Counted from the stretch's first letter, positions 14,461 to 21,916 are shown. The stretch: DNA of 30,443 nucleotides from an uncultured Sutterella sp. (GCA_900552545.1 USAL01000012.1:1-30443), one strand, 5' to 3'. Translations and numbers: made by a program. The notes: generated by a model not told the origin, from the letters alone.

Positions 14461-16350
14461 TTACGACAAGGCCTCTGCGCCCGCATTCGACGCGTGATCC
14501 TCGATGTCGCCTTCGTGCGTCTTTTCTGCCACAGGAAGAACCACGGTGACGGTAAGGCCCGGCCTCGGCGCATTGGCCGTAAAGGACATGCGGCCTGCGT
14601 GCTCCTCGACGATGCGCCGAGCGATCCCAAGGCCCAGGCCGAGCCCCTCGGGCTTGGTGCTTGTAAGCGCCGTCGTCAGCCGCTTCATAGTCTCCTCGGT
14701 CACGGTCGGGCCGTTGTCGATGAAGCGCAGGGCGATTTCGGCGTGACCGGCTGCGTGCTCTTTCTCCTCGCCTTCCCGCTCGCCCGAGATCTCGGACTCA
14801 ACGAGAAGGTCCGTCGCCCGCGCATCACGCGCGTTCTTCATGAGGTTGAGAAAGACGAGCTCCATTTCAAGGGCCGCGACGTGCAGCACGCAGTCGGTAA
14901 AGCGTGGAGCCTCGGCAATGCGCACCTTCATGGCGGGCACGCCGTTTGTGAGCGTGCTTGCCGCAAAATGCGAGCAGGCGCTCGCAAGAAGGTCGCTCAC
15001 ATGCACGTCCTCTCCGGGCGGACGGCGGTTCTTGGCGTAAAGCCGCACGCGCTCGACGATCTCCTTGGCGCGGGAGGCTTCGCTTGCGATGCTCTCGACG
15101 ACTTGAAGAACGTCGTCGGAGGCCGCGGCCCGGCGCTCAAGTCGCTCAAGGCCCTTGGCGTAGAGGCGGATTGCCGCCAGAGGCTGGTGCAGCTCGTGGG
15201 CGATCATGCTCGAGAGCTGGCGTACCGTCGTGTTGCGTTCCAAAAAGAGAAGCCTGCGCTCCTGATCGGCCTCGCGGCGGTCCATGGCCTTGACCTGCCG
15301 CGTTCTCTTTTCAAGAAGCAGTCGGGTGTGCGCCAACTGCAAAAGAAGCACGAGCGCCGCCAGCAGCACCGTGATGATGAAGGGCTTGTATTCGTCGATA
15401 AAGCGCGAGAGCACGCTTTCCTTCAAATACGCATAGGGCCCCATTTCAAGCGCCCGGTAGAGGTTGTCGACCGAGAGAAAGTCGGTTGCAACCGCCCAGC
15501 TTCTGCCGTCGGCCGTGGGCGGCATTTCGAGAAACGCGAGCGTCAGGTCGGTGACGATCGTAGGCGACACGTGCGGCAGCGCCGCAAGCGTGTGCGCCGG
15601 ATAAAGCCTTGTTGAATGCTTGCAGGCGCTGCGGCTTTCCACCGGCGCAAGCACCCGCAGTTCCTTATCCAGCTCGGGATTCGATTCAATGAGCTTTTCC
15701 CAGCCGCAGAGCTTCAGAATGCCGACATCGGCAAAGCCCTTCTGTACGGCGGCCGCAATGCGCCTTGAGGCGCGCTGTTCGCCAAAGAAGAACCGGTCGG
15801 CAAAAAATGTGTCCGGGTCGTAGCCCTCCATGGCGATTTCGCCCAGGGCGATCAGATAGCCCGAAAAGCCCGTCGCGCGGTTTGCCGCCATGCGCTGGCC
15901 CGCGAGATCGCCGATCGTCTTCAGATCGCTTCGATCCCGGCGCACGATGAAGGCCGAGCCCTCGTTTTGGTTGGCGTCGATCCCGCCTCGGCCGACGGAG
16001 CTCACGATCGTCTTGGCGCCGATGTCGCCCAGTCGCGCCACAAGGCCGGCGCTGCCCAGCACAAGGTCAAGCTGCCGGCCCCGCGCGGCCGCCTCAAGCT
16101 GCGGCACGCTGAAGACGTGAATGTTGATGGTGTAGTTTTGAGAAAGCGGCACGAGCGCCTTTTCAAGCGCGTGCAGGATTTCCTCACGATCTTCCGTGAG
16201 CGCAAATTCCGTCACGCCGATCGCTAGCCGCGGACGGCCGCTCACCCCATCAAGGGAATCAGAAGCGCCTGCCGCCCAGGCGCCCGTCGTCAATGATGCA
16301 AGCGCCGCCGCGCAGGCCGCAAGAAGGCCCGCCGAAAGTGTCTTCATCAT
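14461..16350 (-). CDS. TtrS-like sensor histidine kinase with PhnD-type periplasmic domain
   Basis: Membrane sensor for a periplasmic ligand. 629 residues. Signal peptide (1-27), phosphonate-binding-protein-like domain (about 38-300; LVLGSAGLVARL, TIGDLAGQRMAA, GFSGYLIALGEIAMEGYDPD, CKHSTRLYP), a membrane helix at about 324-346 and a coiled linker. The H-box LSSMIAHELHQPLAAIRLYA has the phospho-acceptor His385. ATP-binding motifs are the N-box LELVFLNLMKNARDA-like segment, IDNGP and STKPEGLGLGLGIARRIVEEHAG. GGAG lies 8 nt before the ATG, 18 nt after the regulator stop: a regulator-kinase operon. It has the same layout as tetrathionate sensor TtrS, but the island has flavoproteins, not a molybdoenzyme, so the ligand is probably a different acceptor. 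It is the intact relative of the split kinase at 4981-7148. Confidence 0.93.
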   Translation of the reverse strand: MMKTLSAGLLAACAAALASLTTGAWAAGASDSLDGVSGRPRLAIGVTEFALTEDREEILHALEKALVPLSQNYTINIHVFSVPQLEAAARGRQLDLVLGSAGLVARLGDIGAKTIVSSVGRGGIDANQNEGSAFIVRRDRSDLKTIGDLAGQRMAANRATGFSGYLIALGEIAMEGYDPDTFFADRFFFGEQRASRRIAAAVQKGFADVGILKLCGWEKLIESNPELDKELRVLAPVESRSACKHSTRLYPAHTLAALPHVSPTIVTDLTLAFLEMPPTADGRSWAVATDFLSVDNLYRALEMGPYAYLKESVLSRFIDEYKPFIITVLLAALVLLLQLAHTRLLLEKRTRQVKAMDRREADQERRLLFLERNTTVRQLSSMIAHELHQPLAAIRLYAKGLERLERRAAASDDVLQVVESIASEASRAKEIVERVRLYAKNRRPPGEDVHVSDLLASACSHFAASTLTNGVPAMKVRIAEAPRFTDCVLHVAALEMELVFLNLMKNARDARATDLLVESEISGEREGEEKEHAAGHAEIALRFIDNGPTVTEETMKRLTTALTSTKPEGLGLGLGIARRIVEEHAGRMSFTANAPRPGLTVTVVLPVAEKTHEGDIEDHASNAGAEALS

Positions 16351-16368
16351 GGTGCAGCTCCGAGGGCC

Positions 16369-16992
16369 CTACCGGGCAAGCTCCAGAAGGGCGGCGATTT
16401 CGCGCGCCGTACGCACGCCGAGCTTGCGGTAGACCCCGGCGCGGTAGACCTCGATCGTGCGGGGCGACACTCCGAGGCGCTCGGCCATGACGCGGGTGGT
16501 AAGGCCTGCGGCGAGAAACCCCGCCACGCTTTCCTCGCGCTCGGTCAAGAGCGACGTCCGCTCGCGCGCGGCCGCCTCGTCGATGCCGTTGTTGAGCATC
16601 GCCAGATGCTGCCGGCAGCCCTTTTCCACGTCCTTCAAAAGCCGCTCCTCGTCGACGGGCTTTTGCAGAAAGTCCACGGCGCCGTCGAGCACCGCAAGCA
16701 CCGCGGTATCAATGTCGCCGTGCGCGGAAATGAAGATGATCGGCAGGGCGTTGTGGTCGGTCTTGAGAAGCTTCTGCAGTTCCGTTCCCGTCATCTCCGG
16801 CATCTGCAGATCAAGCACGAGGCAGCCCGGCTGCTCGGGATTGTCGGCGGTGAGAAATTCGCGCGGCCCGGCATAGGCCACGCTCTCCCAGCCCTCGACC
16901 TTCAGAAAGAAGGCGAGCGCGCTCCTTAGTGCCGGATCGTCATCGACGATACGCACAAGCGAGCGCTGCTTGATGTCTTCGAGCGTGAGCAT
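16369..16992 (-). CDS. TtrR/FixJ-like response regulator, LuxR-type HTH
   Basis: Partner of the kinase just downstream. From the ATG at 16992 it has 207 residues; the frame is open to a TTG at 17052, but that would add 20 residues before the receiver domain. Neither start has a convincing Shine-Dalgarno site. The receiver has the acidic cluster RIVDDDPAL, the phospho-acceptor Asp in CLVLDLQMPEMTG, IIFISAHGDIDTA and the Lys of FLQKPV. The C-terminal HTH reads LTEREESVAGFLAAG, VMAERLGVSPRTIEVYRAGV. Gene order is regulator, kinase, flavoprotein 3, trihaem cytochrome, all on the minus strand. It most likely activates the flavoprotein 3 promoter, which carries the dyad at 14319-14366; that is inference. 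Confidence 0.92.
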   Translation of the reverse strand: MLTLEDIKQRSLVRIVDDDPALRSALAFFLKVEGWESVAYAGPREFLTADNPEQPGCLVLDLQMPEMTGTELQKLLKTDHNALPIIFISAHGDIDTAVLAVLDGAVDFLQKPVDEERLLKDVEKGCRQHLAMLNNGIDEAAARERTSLLTEREESVAGFLAAGLTTRVMAERLGVSPRTIEVYRAGVYRKLGVRTAREIAALLELAR

Positions 16993-17225
16993 AGTGGCAA
17001 AAAGCGGATAAGGATTGAATCTTTGGGCGGGGAGACCGGCTTGAAACGGCAACTCTTCGTCGACGCAGGAGCTCTTTGCGCTTTATGATAGCGGCACGAG
17101 CGCCCGCGCGAGCATCAGCGCCTGCCCAAGGAGCGCGATTTTTCGCTTCTTTCACGGGAAGGGCTGCTGCAAGCTTCCCCCCGATGCGCTGCAGGCGCCC
17201 GTTTGATTTCTTGGAGACACGATCG

Positions 17226-17747
17226 ATGACATCCCGTAGTTTTTTGCCCACCAAGGTTCTCACGCTGCTTCTTGCCACCGCCCTTCTCGGCGGCTGCGCC
17301 CAGTTGGGCGGCGCGCTCTCGGGTGAGGGCTCGTCGACGGCAGCGCCGGCAGCAAAAGAGGATCAGCCCACGATCTGCCTTCTTCCCAACAAGCAGCTCA
17401 AGGACGAGCAGCTCGTGCAACTGCAGACCGCGCTCTCGGCGGGCATCCGCGCCGCGGGCATGAACGTTGAGGTGCTCAAGGCCGACGGCACGGCCGACGA
17501 CTGCGACACGTGCCTGTCCTATGCTATCGTCGTGCAGGACAAGACGCTCAAGGGCATCCAGTTTCAGATCTTTGAAGACGGCAAGCCCACGATCGCCGCC
17601 AACGGCGCGGCAGAAAACGGCTCTCTGCAGCTGCAGCGCATCGCGCTCTACTCGAAGGCCCTGATGGAGCACTACCTCAAGGTCAAGGCCGATCCGACGG
17701 CCGCCCAGGCGCAGCCTGCTGCTCAGCCGCAGCCCGCTGCAAAGTAA
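17226..17747 (+). CDS. Putative lipoprotein of unknown function
   Basis: 173 residues from the ATG at 17226, chosen because GGAGA lies about 10 nt upstream and the signal peptide starts there; the frame is open upstream to 17076. A lipoprotein signal (FLPTKVLTLLLATALLGGC) places the lipidated Cys at about residue 24. A low-complexity Ser/Ala linker follows, then a compact domain (about 45-150) with CLLPNKQLKDEQLVQLQ, CDTCLSYAIVVQD and FQIFEDGKPTIAANGA, which suggests mixed alpha/beta structure with three Cys residues. The C-terminus is a Pro/Ala/Gln tail. I do not recognise the family. It is monocistronic, diverges from the regulator at 16992 and ends in a strong terminator. Confidence 0.8.
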   Translation: MTSRSFLPTKVLTLLLATALLGGCAQLGGALSGEGSSTAAPAAKEDQPTICLLPNKQLKDEQLVQLQTALSAGIRAAGMNVEVLKADGTADDCDTCLSYAIVVQDKTLKGIQFQIFEDGKPTIAANGAAENGSLQLQRIALYSKALMEHYLKVKADPTAAQAQPAAQPQPAAK

Positions 17748-17777
17748 TCGTCGTTAAAGCGAAGGAACCTTTCGAAT

Positions 17778-17816
17778 AGCCGCCCCGCGTCGAGATTGAC
17801 CGGAGCGGCTTTTTCT
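17778..17816 (+). terminator. Intrinsic terminator after the lipoprotein gene
   Basis: AGCCGCCCCG (17778-17787) and CGGAGCGGCT (17801-17810) pair with one mismatch and are followed directly by a T-run. Confidence 0.8.
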
Positions 17817-17857
17817 TGGTCTTTTTCTTGGTCTTTTTCTTGGTCCTTTTCTTGGCC
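17810..17857. repeat. 12-bp tandem repeat, four copies
   Basis: The unit TTTTTCTTGGTC is present three times exactly (17810-17821, 17822-17833, 17834-17845) and once with two changes (17846-17857), starting in the terminator's T-tract; a degenerate T/C-rich tail continues to about 17880. It lies in the spacer between the lipoprotein and transaldolase genes. Confidence 0.9.
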
Positions 17858-17964
17858 TTTTTCCCGAGCTTTCTCTTGTCTTTCTCACCCCTCTGTCAAT
17901 CCTTGCCTTTTTTGGCGTATCTTTCTTCTACCCCAATTTCCAACAAGAACCAAAAAGAATCATC

Positions 17965-18930
17965 ATGACGCTGGATACGCACACCGCCGCGCAAGCCAAT
18001 CCTTCCTCGGAGCTTGCGCAGCTCAAGACCATGACCACGATCGTTGCCGACACGGGCGACATCGACACCATCGCCCGCCTCAAGCCCTCCGAGGCGACGA
18101 CGAACCCCTCGCTCATTCTCAAGGCGGCCTCGAGCGGCCGCTACGACCGGCTGCTTGACGCGGCCCGCGCCGTCGACGAGGCGCCCGAGCTTCGCATCGA
18201 CCGCGTGCTCGTGGGCTTTGGAAGCGCCATCCTTGAACACATCGCCGGGCGCGTGTCGACAGAAGTGGACGCGCGGCTTTCCTTTGACTGGCGCGCCACC
18301 GTCGAAAAGGCCCGCAGGCTTATTGCCCTTTATGAAGCGCAGGGCATTGACCGCAGCCGCGTTCTCATCAAGATCGCCGCAACCTGGCAGGGCTGCCAGG
18401 CCGCCCGCGTGCTTGAAGCCGAGGGCATTCACTGCAACATGACGCTCATCTTCTCGACCGCTCAGGCCGTTGCAAGCGCCCAGGCGGGCGCAACGCTCAT
18501 CAGCCCGTTCGTAGGCCGCATCTACGACTGGTTCAAGGCGGCCGAAGGCCCCAACTGGGACGAGCGCGCCATGGCGGGCGCCAACGACCCGGGCGTGCAG
18601 TCGGTGCGCGCCATTTACAAGACGCTCAAGGCCGCGGGAAGCCGCACCCAGATCATGGGCGCCTCCTTTAGAAACAAGGGCGAGATCCTGGCGCTTGCGG
18701 GCTGCGATCTGCTCACGGTGTCGCCTGCGCTCATCGCCGAGCTCGACGCGAGCACGAGCCCCGTCGTGCGCTCGCTCACGCCGCCCGCGGCCGCAACGAA
18801 GCCCCTTTCGATCACCGAGTCCGAGTTCTACTTTGCCGTGAACAATTCGGCCGTTGCCACCGACAAGCTCTCGGCAGGCATCCGCAACTTCGTGACCGAC
18901 ACCGAAAAGCTTCAGGCACTGCTCTACTAA
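17965..18930 (+). CDS. tal: Transaldolase (class I, TalB type)
   Basis: Cytosolic enzyme of the non-oxidative pentose phosphate pathway; it moves a dihydroxyacetone unit from sedoheptulose 7-phosphate to glyceraldehyde 3-phosphate. 321 residues, typical of the TalB subfamily. Motifs: LKTMTTIVADTGDI, EATTNPSLILKA, STEVDARLSFD, the Schiff-base Lys in VLIKIAATWQG, CNMTLIFSTAQA, SPFVGRIYDW and IMGASFRNKGEI. The AAAGAA before the ATG is a weak ribosome site. It stands alone, with a promoter presumably in the 17858-17964 T/C-rich stretch. It shares its substrate, sedoheptulose 7-phosphate, with GmhA, but the genes are 16 kb apart. Confidence 0.97.
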   Translation: MTLDTHTAAQANPSSELAQLKTMTTIVADTGDIDTIARLKPSEATTNPSLILKAASSGRYDRLLDAARAVDEAPELRIDRVLVGFGSAILEHIAGRVSTEVDARLSFDWRATVEKARRLIALYEAQGIDRSRVLIKIAATWQGCQAARVLEAEGIHCNMTLIFSTAQAVASAQAGATLISPFVGRIYDWFKAAEGPNWDERAMAGANDPGVQSVRAIYKTLKAAGSRTQIMGASFRNKGEILALAGCDLLTVSPALIAELDASTSPVVRSLTPPAAATKPLSITESEFYFAVNNSAVATDKLSAGIRNFVTDTEKLQALLY

Positions 18931-18982
18931 AAAAAGAAAAAGCCTTCGTACAAGTCCTCTTGGGCGCGGCGCGCAGCCGACT

Positions 18983-19011
18983 TTGACGCGCGCCGTGCTC
19001 AATGACACAAT
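18983..19011 (+). promoter_or_regulatory. Sigma-70 promoter of ispB
   Basis: TTGACG (18983-18988), a 17-nt spacer and CACAAT (19006-19011). Transcription would start near 19018, within a few bases of the ispB ATG at 19020, so the mRNA would be nearly leaderless. Confidence 0.5.
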
Positions 19012-19019
19012 TGCGCCCT

Positions 19020-20009
19020 ATGACCCAGACCAATTCCCTCAAAGAGGCGGCCCGACTGGCGCTCGCCCCCATTGCCGAAGACATGGCAGCCGTCGAGCGC
19101 ATCATCGCCCAAGAGATGCAAAGCGGCGTCGGCCGCGTCGAAGAAATCGCCCGCTACATCACCTCGGCCGGCGGCAAGCGCATGCGCCCGGCCCTGCTCA
19201 TTCTGATGGCCCGCGCCATGGGCGCCGACCGTGAGAAGGCGGCCTATCTCGGCGCCGTGATCGAAATCCTTCACACCGCCACGCTCATGCACGACGACGT
19301 CGTCGACGAGGGCATGATGCGCCGCGGCCGCCCGACCGCCAACGCCCGCTGGGACAACCCGCACGCGGTGCTCGTGGGCGACTTCCTCTACACGCGCAGC
19401 TTCCAGATGATGGTGCGCGCGGGCAATCTCAAGGTGATGCAGGCGCTGGCCGATGCCGCCAACCGTCTGAGCGAAGGCGAGGTTCTGCAGATGAACAACG
19501 CCCACAACCCGGATACCGACGAGGCGCAGTACTTTGCCGTGATCGAGCGCAAGACAGCCTGCCTGTTTGAAGCCGCCGCCCACATGGCTGCAGCCATCGC
19601 CGAGGCAACGCCCGAGATGGAAGATGCCTGCACGCGCTACTGCCTGCATTTGGGCAACGCCTTCCAAATCGCCGACGACATCCTCGACTACGCAGGTGAA
19701 GCCGCCGCCATCGGCAAGAATCTCGGCGCCGACCTGCGCGAAGGCAAGGTGACGCTGCCGCTTCTGTACGCCATGCAGCTTGCGAGCGCCGAAGACCGCG
19801 AGTGCATCCGCGAGGCCGTCCGAAAGGGCGAAGGCGACTTCGAGCACATCAGCCGCATCGTGATCGCCTCCGGCGCGCTTGAAAAGTGCCGCGAACGCGC
19901 ACTCAAGGAAGCCGCCGACGGTGAAAAAGCGATCTTGGAACTTGGAACTGGACAATTTACAAAATCGCTGATACAATTCTTAGCCTTGTCAGTCAGGAGA
20001 GATCGATAA
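19020..20009 (+). CDS. ispB: Octaprenyl (polyprenyl) diphosphate synthase
   Basis: Builds the long isoprenoid side chain of ubiquinone or menaquinone from farnesyl diphosphate and isopentenyl diphosphate. 329 residues from the ATG at 19020; an earlier in-frame ATG at 19002 overlaps the apparent promoter, so it is disfavoured. Motifs: GGKRMRPALLIL, the first Asp-rich motif LMHDDVVDEGMMRRGRPTAN, GDFLYTRSFQMMV, QIADDILDYAG (second Asp-rich motif) and DLREGKVTLPLLYA. The C-terminus (FLALSVRRDR) is typical of IspB. There is no clear Shine-Dalgarno sequence. tRNA-Pro follows, with its promoter inside the 3' end of this gene. Chain length is assigned by family only. Confidence 0.93.
   Translation: MTQTNSLKEAARLALAPIAEDMAAVERIIAQEMQSGVGRVEEIARYITSAGGKRMRPALLILMARAMGADREKAAYLGAVIEILHTATLMHDDVVDEGMMRRGRPTANARWDNPHAVLVGDFLYTRSFQMMVRAGNLKVMQALADAANRLSEGEVLQMNNAHNPDTDEAQYFAVIERKTACLFEAAAHMAAAIAEATPEMEDACTRYCLHLGNAFQIADDILDYAGEAAAIGKNLGADLREGKVTLPLLYAMQLASAEDRECIREAVRKGEGDFEHISRIVIASGALEKCRERALKEAADGEKAILELGTGQFTKSLIQFLALSVRRDR
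19949..19977 (+). promoter_or_regulatory. Promoter of tRNA-Pro inside ispB
   Basis: TGGACA (19949-19954), a 17-nt spacer and TACAAT (19972-19977), each 5/6 to consensus, within the last codons of ispB. The predicted transcript start near 19984 leaves a leader of about 57 nt before the tRNA. Confidence 0.6.
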
Positions 20010-20040
20010 ACGATCAAAAAGCTTCTGAAGGACAAAAATT

Positions 20041-20117
20041 CGGGGTGTAGCTCAGCCTGGTAGAGTACTACGTTCGGGACGTAGGAGTCGGCGGTTCGAA
20101 TCCTCTCACCCCGACCA
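20041..20117 (+). tRNA. tRNA-Pro, anticodon CGG
   Basis: 77-nt cloverleaf with encoded CCA. Acceptor arms CGGGGTG and CACCCCG pair perfectly, then discriminator A and CCA (20115-20117). The D-arm starts TAGCTCAG. The anticodon arm is CTACG-TTCGGGA-CGTAG, giving anticodon CGG (reads CCG). The T-loop is GGTTCGAATCC. It lies directly downstream of ispB. Confidence 0.96.
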
Positions 20118-20123
20118 GAATTC

Positions 20124-20160
20124 AAAAAAGCGATCTTGCTTCAAGCAAGGTCGCTTTTTT
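20124..20160 (+). terminator. Bidirectional intrinsic terminator after tRNA-Pro
   Basis: AAAAAAGCGATCTTGCT pairs with AGCAAGGTCGCTTTTTT through one G-T pair, with A/T tracts on both sides. It can end the tRNA transcript and, on the other strand, the NTF2-like gene. Confidence 0.85.
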
Positions 20161-20220
20161 ATTGCCCGTTTTCCGGGCTTGATGCGCCGGGAAGCCCGGC
20201 TCATCGTGAAGCAGTCTCAA

Positions 20221-20637
20221 TCAAGCGAAGACCTTGGCGGCAATCTTCCAGCCGTCCTTGCCCTTGGTGAGCACGTGGAAGTCCACGTAGTTCTGTCCAA
20301 AGTAGTTTTCAAGCTCAACGCGCACCGCGGCGCACGTACCATAGATCCCGATCACGTCGACATGGCTGCGGCACTTGGTGGGGCCGGCCTTCGTGACATC
20401 GGCAAAGAGCTTTTCAATCGGGTCGCCGTTGATCGTTGCACTCTTCAGAAAGGCCGGACGCATCTTGTCGCCGCTGCCCTCAACGCAGCCATCCTCGTAG
20501 AGCTTTTCCACCGCCAAAATGGCGTTGATGTCGTCAATGCGGGAAGCGGGCTTGGCCGTTGGTTCAGCCGCACCGGCGGCATCGGCAACGAGGCCTGCTG
20601 CGAGCGCCGCCGCCAGAACTTCTCTTCTGTTGCTCAT
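20221..20637 (-). CDS. Exported NTF2-like (putative lumazine-binding family) protein
   Basis: 138 residues. The leader SNRREVLAAALAAGLVADA, cleaved near AGA|AEP, looks twin-arginine-like (RRE) but could also be Sec. The mature part has the alpha+beta cone pattern: helix INAILAVEKLYEDGCVEGSG, LKSATINGDPIEKLF, and the closing strands AAVRVELENYFGQNYVDFHVLTK and GWKIAAKVFA, as in the Lumazine_bd_2/SnoaL-like group. No catalytic role can be assigned. GGAG lies about 8 nt before the ATG. It is monocistronic behind a 24-bp perfect palindrome (20702-20725), so it is probably controlled by a dimeric repressor or activator. It diverges from coaE. Confidence 0.75.
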   Translation of the reverse strand: MSNRREVLAAALAAGLVADAAGAAEPTAKPASRIDDINAILAVEKLYEDGCVEGSGDKMRPAFLKSATINGDPIEKLFADVTKAGPTKCRSHVDVIGIYGTCAAVRVELENYFGQNYVDFHVLTKGKDGWKIAAKVFA

Positions 20638-20701
20638 CGATCGTCTCCATTAAAAAAGGAAAGAACCGCGCTGTTGTTTTCTGCAAAACTTGAACGCGCG
20701 A

Positions 20702-20725
20702 TATTTGTAGCACTTGCTACAAATA
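20702..20725. promoter_or_regulatory. Perfect 24-bp palindromic operator (11-bp arms, 2-nt spacer)
   Basis: Arms TATTTGTAGCA (20702-20712) and TGCTACAAATA (20715-20725) around CT. Located 65 nt upstream of the NTF2-like start and 196 nt upstream of coaE. A minus-strand TACAAAT within it could be the -10 of the NTF2-like gene, so a bound dimer would block the promoter. The shape suits MarR- or TetR-type regulators; no such regulator gene is in the window. Confidence 0.65.
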
Positions 20726-20845
20726 AATCAAGAAACGGTCGGTCGCCCCGTCCTTTGCCGCCGGCAGCGGCAGGCTCGCGCGCCCTTGGAAAACGGCAAG
20801 AAATGTTGATCAATTGCGCTCGGCAACCACCTTGCGGTAAGCGGC

Positions 20846-20851
20846 TACAAT
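20846..20851 (+). promoter_or_regulatory. Candidate -10 box of coaE
   Basis: TACAAT (5/6 to consensus) 69 nt upstream of the coaE ATG, with no good -35 at 17 nt. Confidence 0.3.
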
Positions 20852-20920
20852 AGAAGCGGATGCCCGACGGGCACGTCGGCCTGCCGGGCGCATCGAACAA
20901 GAAGAAGAAAGGGGACTTAT

Positions 20921-21523
20921 ATGACCATGATCATCGGTTTGACAGGCGGCATTGCCTGCGGCAAAACAACAGTCACCGACATTTTCCGCAAGCTCGGCGT
21001 ACCGGTCATCGACGCCGACGAGGTCAGCCGCCGGCTCACCGGCCCCCAGGGGGCGGCGCTGCCTGAAATCGCCGTTGCCTTCGGCGCCGACATGATCGAC
21101 GCCAACGGCATGAAGCGTGATCTGATGCGCGAGATCGTCTTTTCCGATCCGAAAAAGCGCGAGCTGCTCGAATCGATCCTGCACCCGATGATCAAGCGCG
21201 AGATGTTCGAGGAGCTCAAGTCCATCAAGGCGCCTTATGTGATTCTCTCGATTCCCCTGCTGCTTGAGCACGGCCGCTGGGCCGACGCATGCAAGCGCAT
21301 TCTCGTCATCGACGTCTCCGAAGACGAGCAGATCAACCGCCTCGTCTACGACCGTCATCTCGGCGAAGAACAGGCCCGCGCGATCATCGACACGCAGATT
21401 TCGCGCGACAAGCGCATGGCCGCGGCCGACGACCTCATCGACAACAGCGGCACGCTCGAAGAGCTCGAGGAAAAGGTCAAGGGTCTGCACGAGTTCTATC
21501 TGCGCATGGCGGAGCACGCCTAA
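20921..21523 (+). CDS. coaE: Dephospho-CoA kinase
   Basis: Last step of coenzyme A synthesis: ATP-dependent phosphorylation of the 3'-OH of dephospho-CoA's ribose. 200 residues, normal length. The P-loop IIGLTGGIACGKTTV is at residues 4-18, followed by VIDADEVSRRLTGPQG, ESILHPMIKREM, YVILSIPLLLEHG and VIDVSEDEQINRLVYDR. GGGGA lies 5 nt before the ATG. In many proteobacteria coaE is adjacent to pilD and zapD; here its neighbours are the NTF2-like gene (divergent) and yacG (convergent). Confidence 0.97.
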   Translation: MTMIIGLTGGIACGKTTVTDIFRKLGVPVIDADEVSRRLTGPQGAALPEIAVAFGADMIDANGMKRDLMREIVFSDPKKRELLESILHPMIKREMFEELKSIKAPYVILSIPLLLEHGRWADACKRILVIDVSEDEQINRLVYDRHLGEEQARAIIDTQISRDKRMAAADDLIDNSGTLEELEEKVKGLHEFYLRMAEHA

Positions 21524-21580
21524 GGGCGTCTCCGAACGGCCGGCAGTCACCGCTGCCGGCGCATAACGCCGGCATATAGC

Positions 21581-21616
21581 AAAAGCGGCAGTCTTTCCAC
21601 CGGCTGCCGCTTTTTT
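21581..21616 (+). terminator. Bidirectional terminator between coaE and yacG
   Basis: AAAAGCGGCAG (21581-21591) and CTGCCGCTTTT (21604-21614) pair perfectly over 11 bp with a 12-nt loop and A/T tracts on both sides, so it can serve both converging genes. Confidence 0.9.
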
Positions 21617-21640
21617 GCTGCCTATAAAAAAGGCGATTTT

Positions 21641-21898
21641 CTAGCGCTTTCTTGCGCGCGTTCTGCGCGTGCCGCGGGATTCGTTTTCCTCCTCCTCGGC
21701 CTTCTCTTCATTCATCTTCTCGAGCTGTTCGGCAAGAAGATCGGGATCAGCCGACCCGGGCGCGCCATGAATCACATAGGCGTCGCTTGCCCACTGCCCC
21801 AGGTCGATCAGGCGGCAGCGCTCGCTGCAAAAGGGCCTGAAGGGGCTGTTGACGTCGTACTCGTGCAGCTTCTTGCACGTCGGACACTTCACCATCAT
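21641..21898 (-). CDS. yacG: DNA gyrase inhibitor / zinc-binding protein YacG
   Basis: Small zinc protein; E. coli YacG binds GyrB and inhibits gyrase. 85 residues from the ATG at 21898, preceded by GAGGA 11 nt upstream; an in-frame TTG at 21916 overlaps that site and is disfavoured. The four Cys ligands are in MVKCPTCKKLHEY and RPFCSERCRLIDLGQWAS, which is the family signature. The C-terminal third is acidic then Arg-rich (EEEENESRGTRRTRARKR). It is last in the DUF815-mutT-yacG run. Confidence 0.93.
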   Translation of the reverse strand: MMVKCPTCKKLHEYDVNSPFRPFCSERCRLIDLGQWASDAYVIHGAPGSADPDLLAEQLEKMNEEKAEEEENESRGTRRTRARKR

Positions 21899-21916
21899 TT
21901 TGTTTTTCGTCCTCAA

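Noticed and set aside
14461..17052. Tetrathionate reductase locus (TtrSR with TtrABC)
   Set aside because: The regulators resemble TtrSR, but no molybdopterin or iron-sulfur subunit genes are present; the partners are flavoproteins.
17810..17857. Possible CRISPR-like repeats
   Set aside because: Contiguous 12-bp units without spacers; it is a simple tandem repeat.
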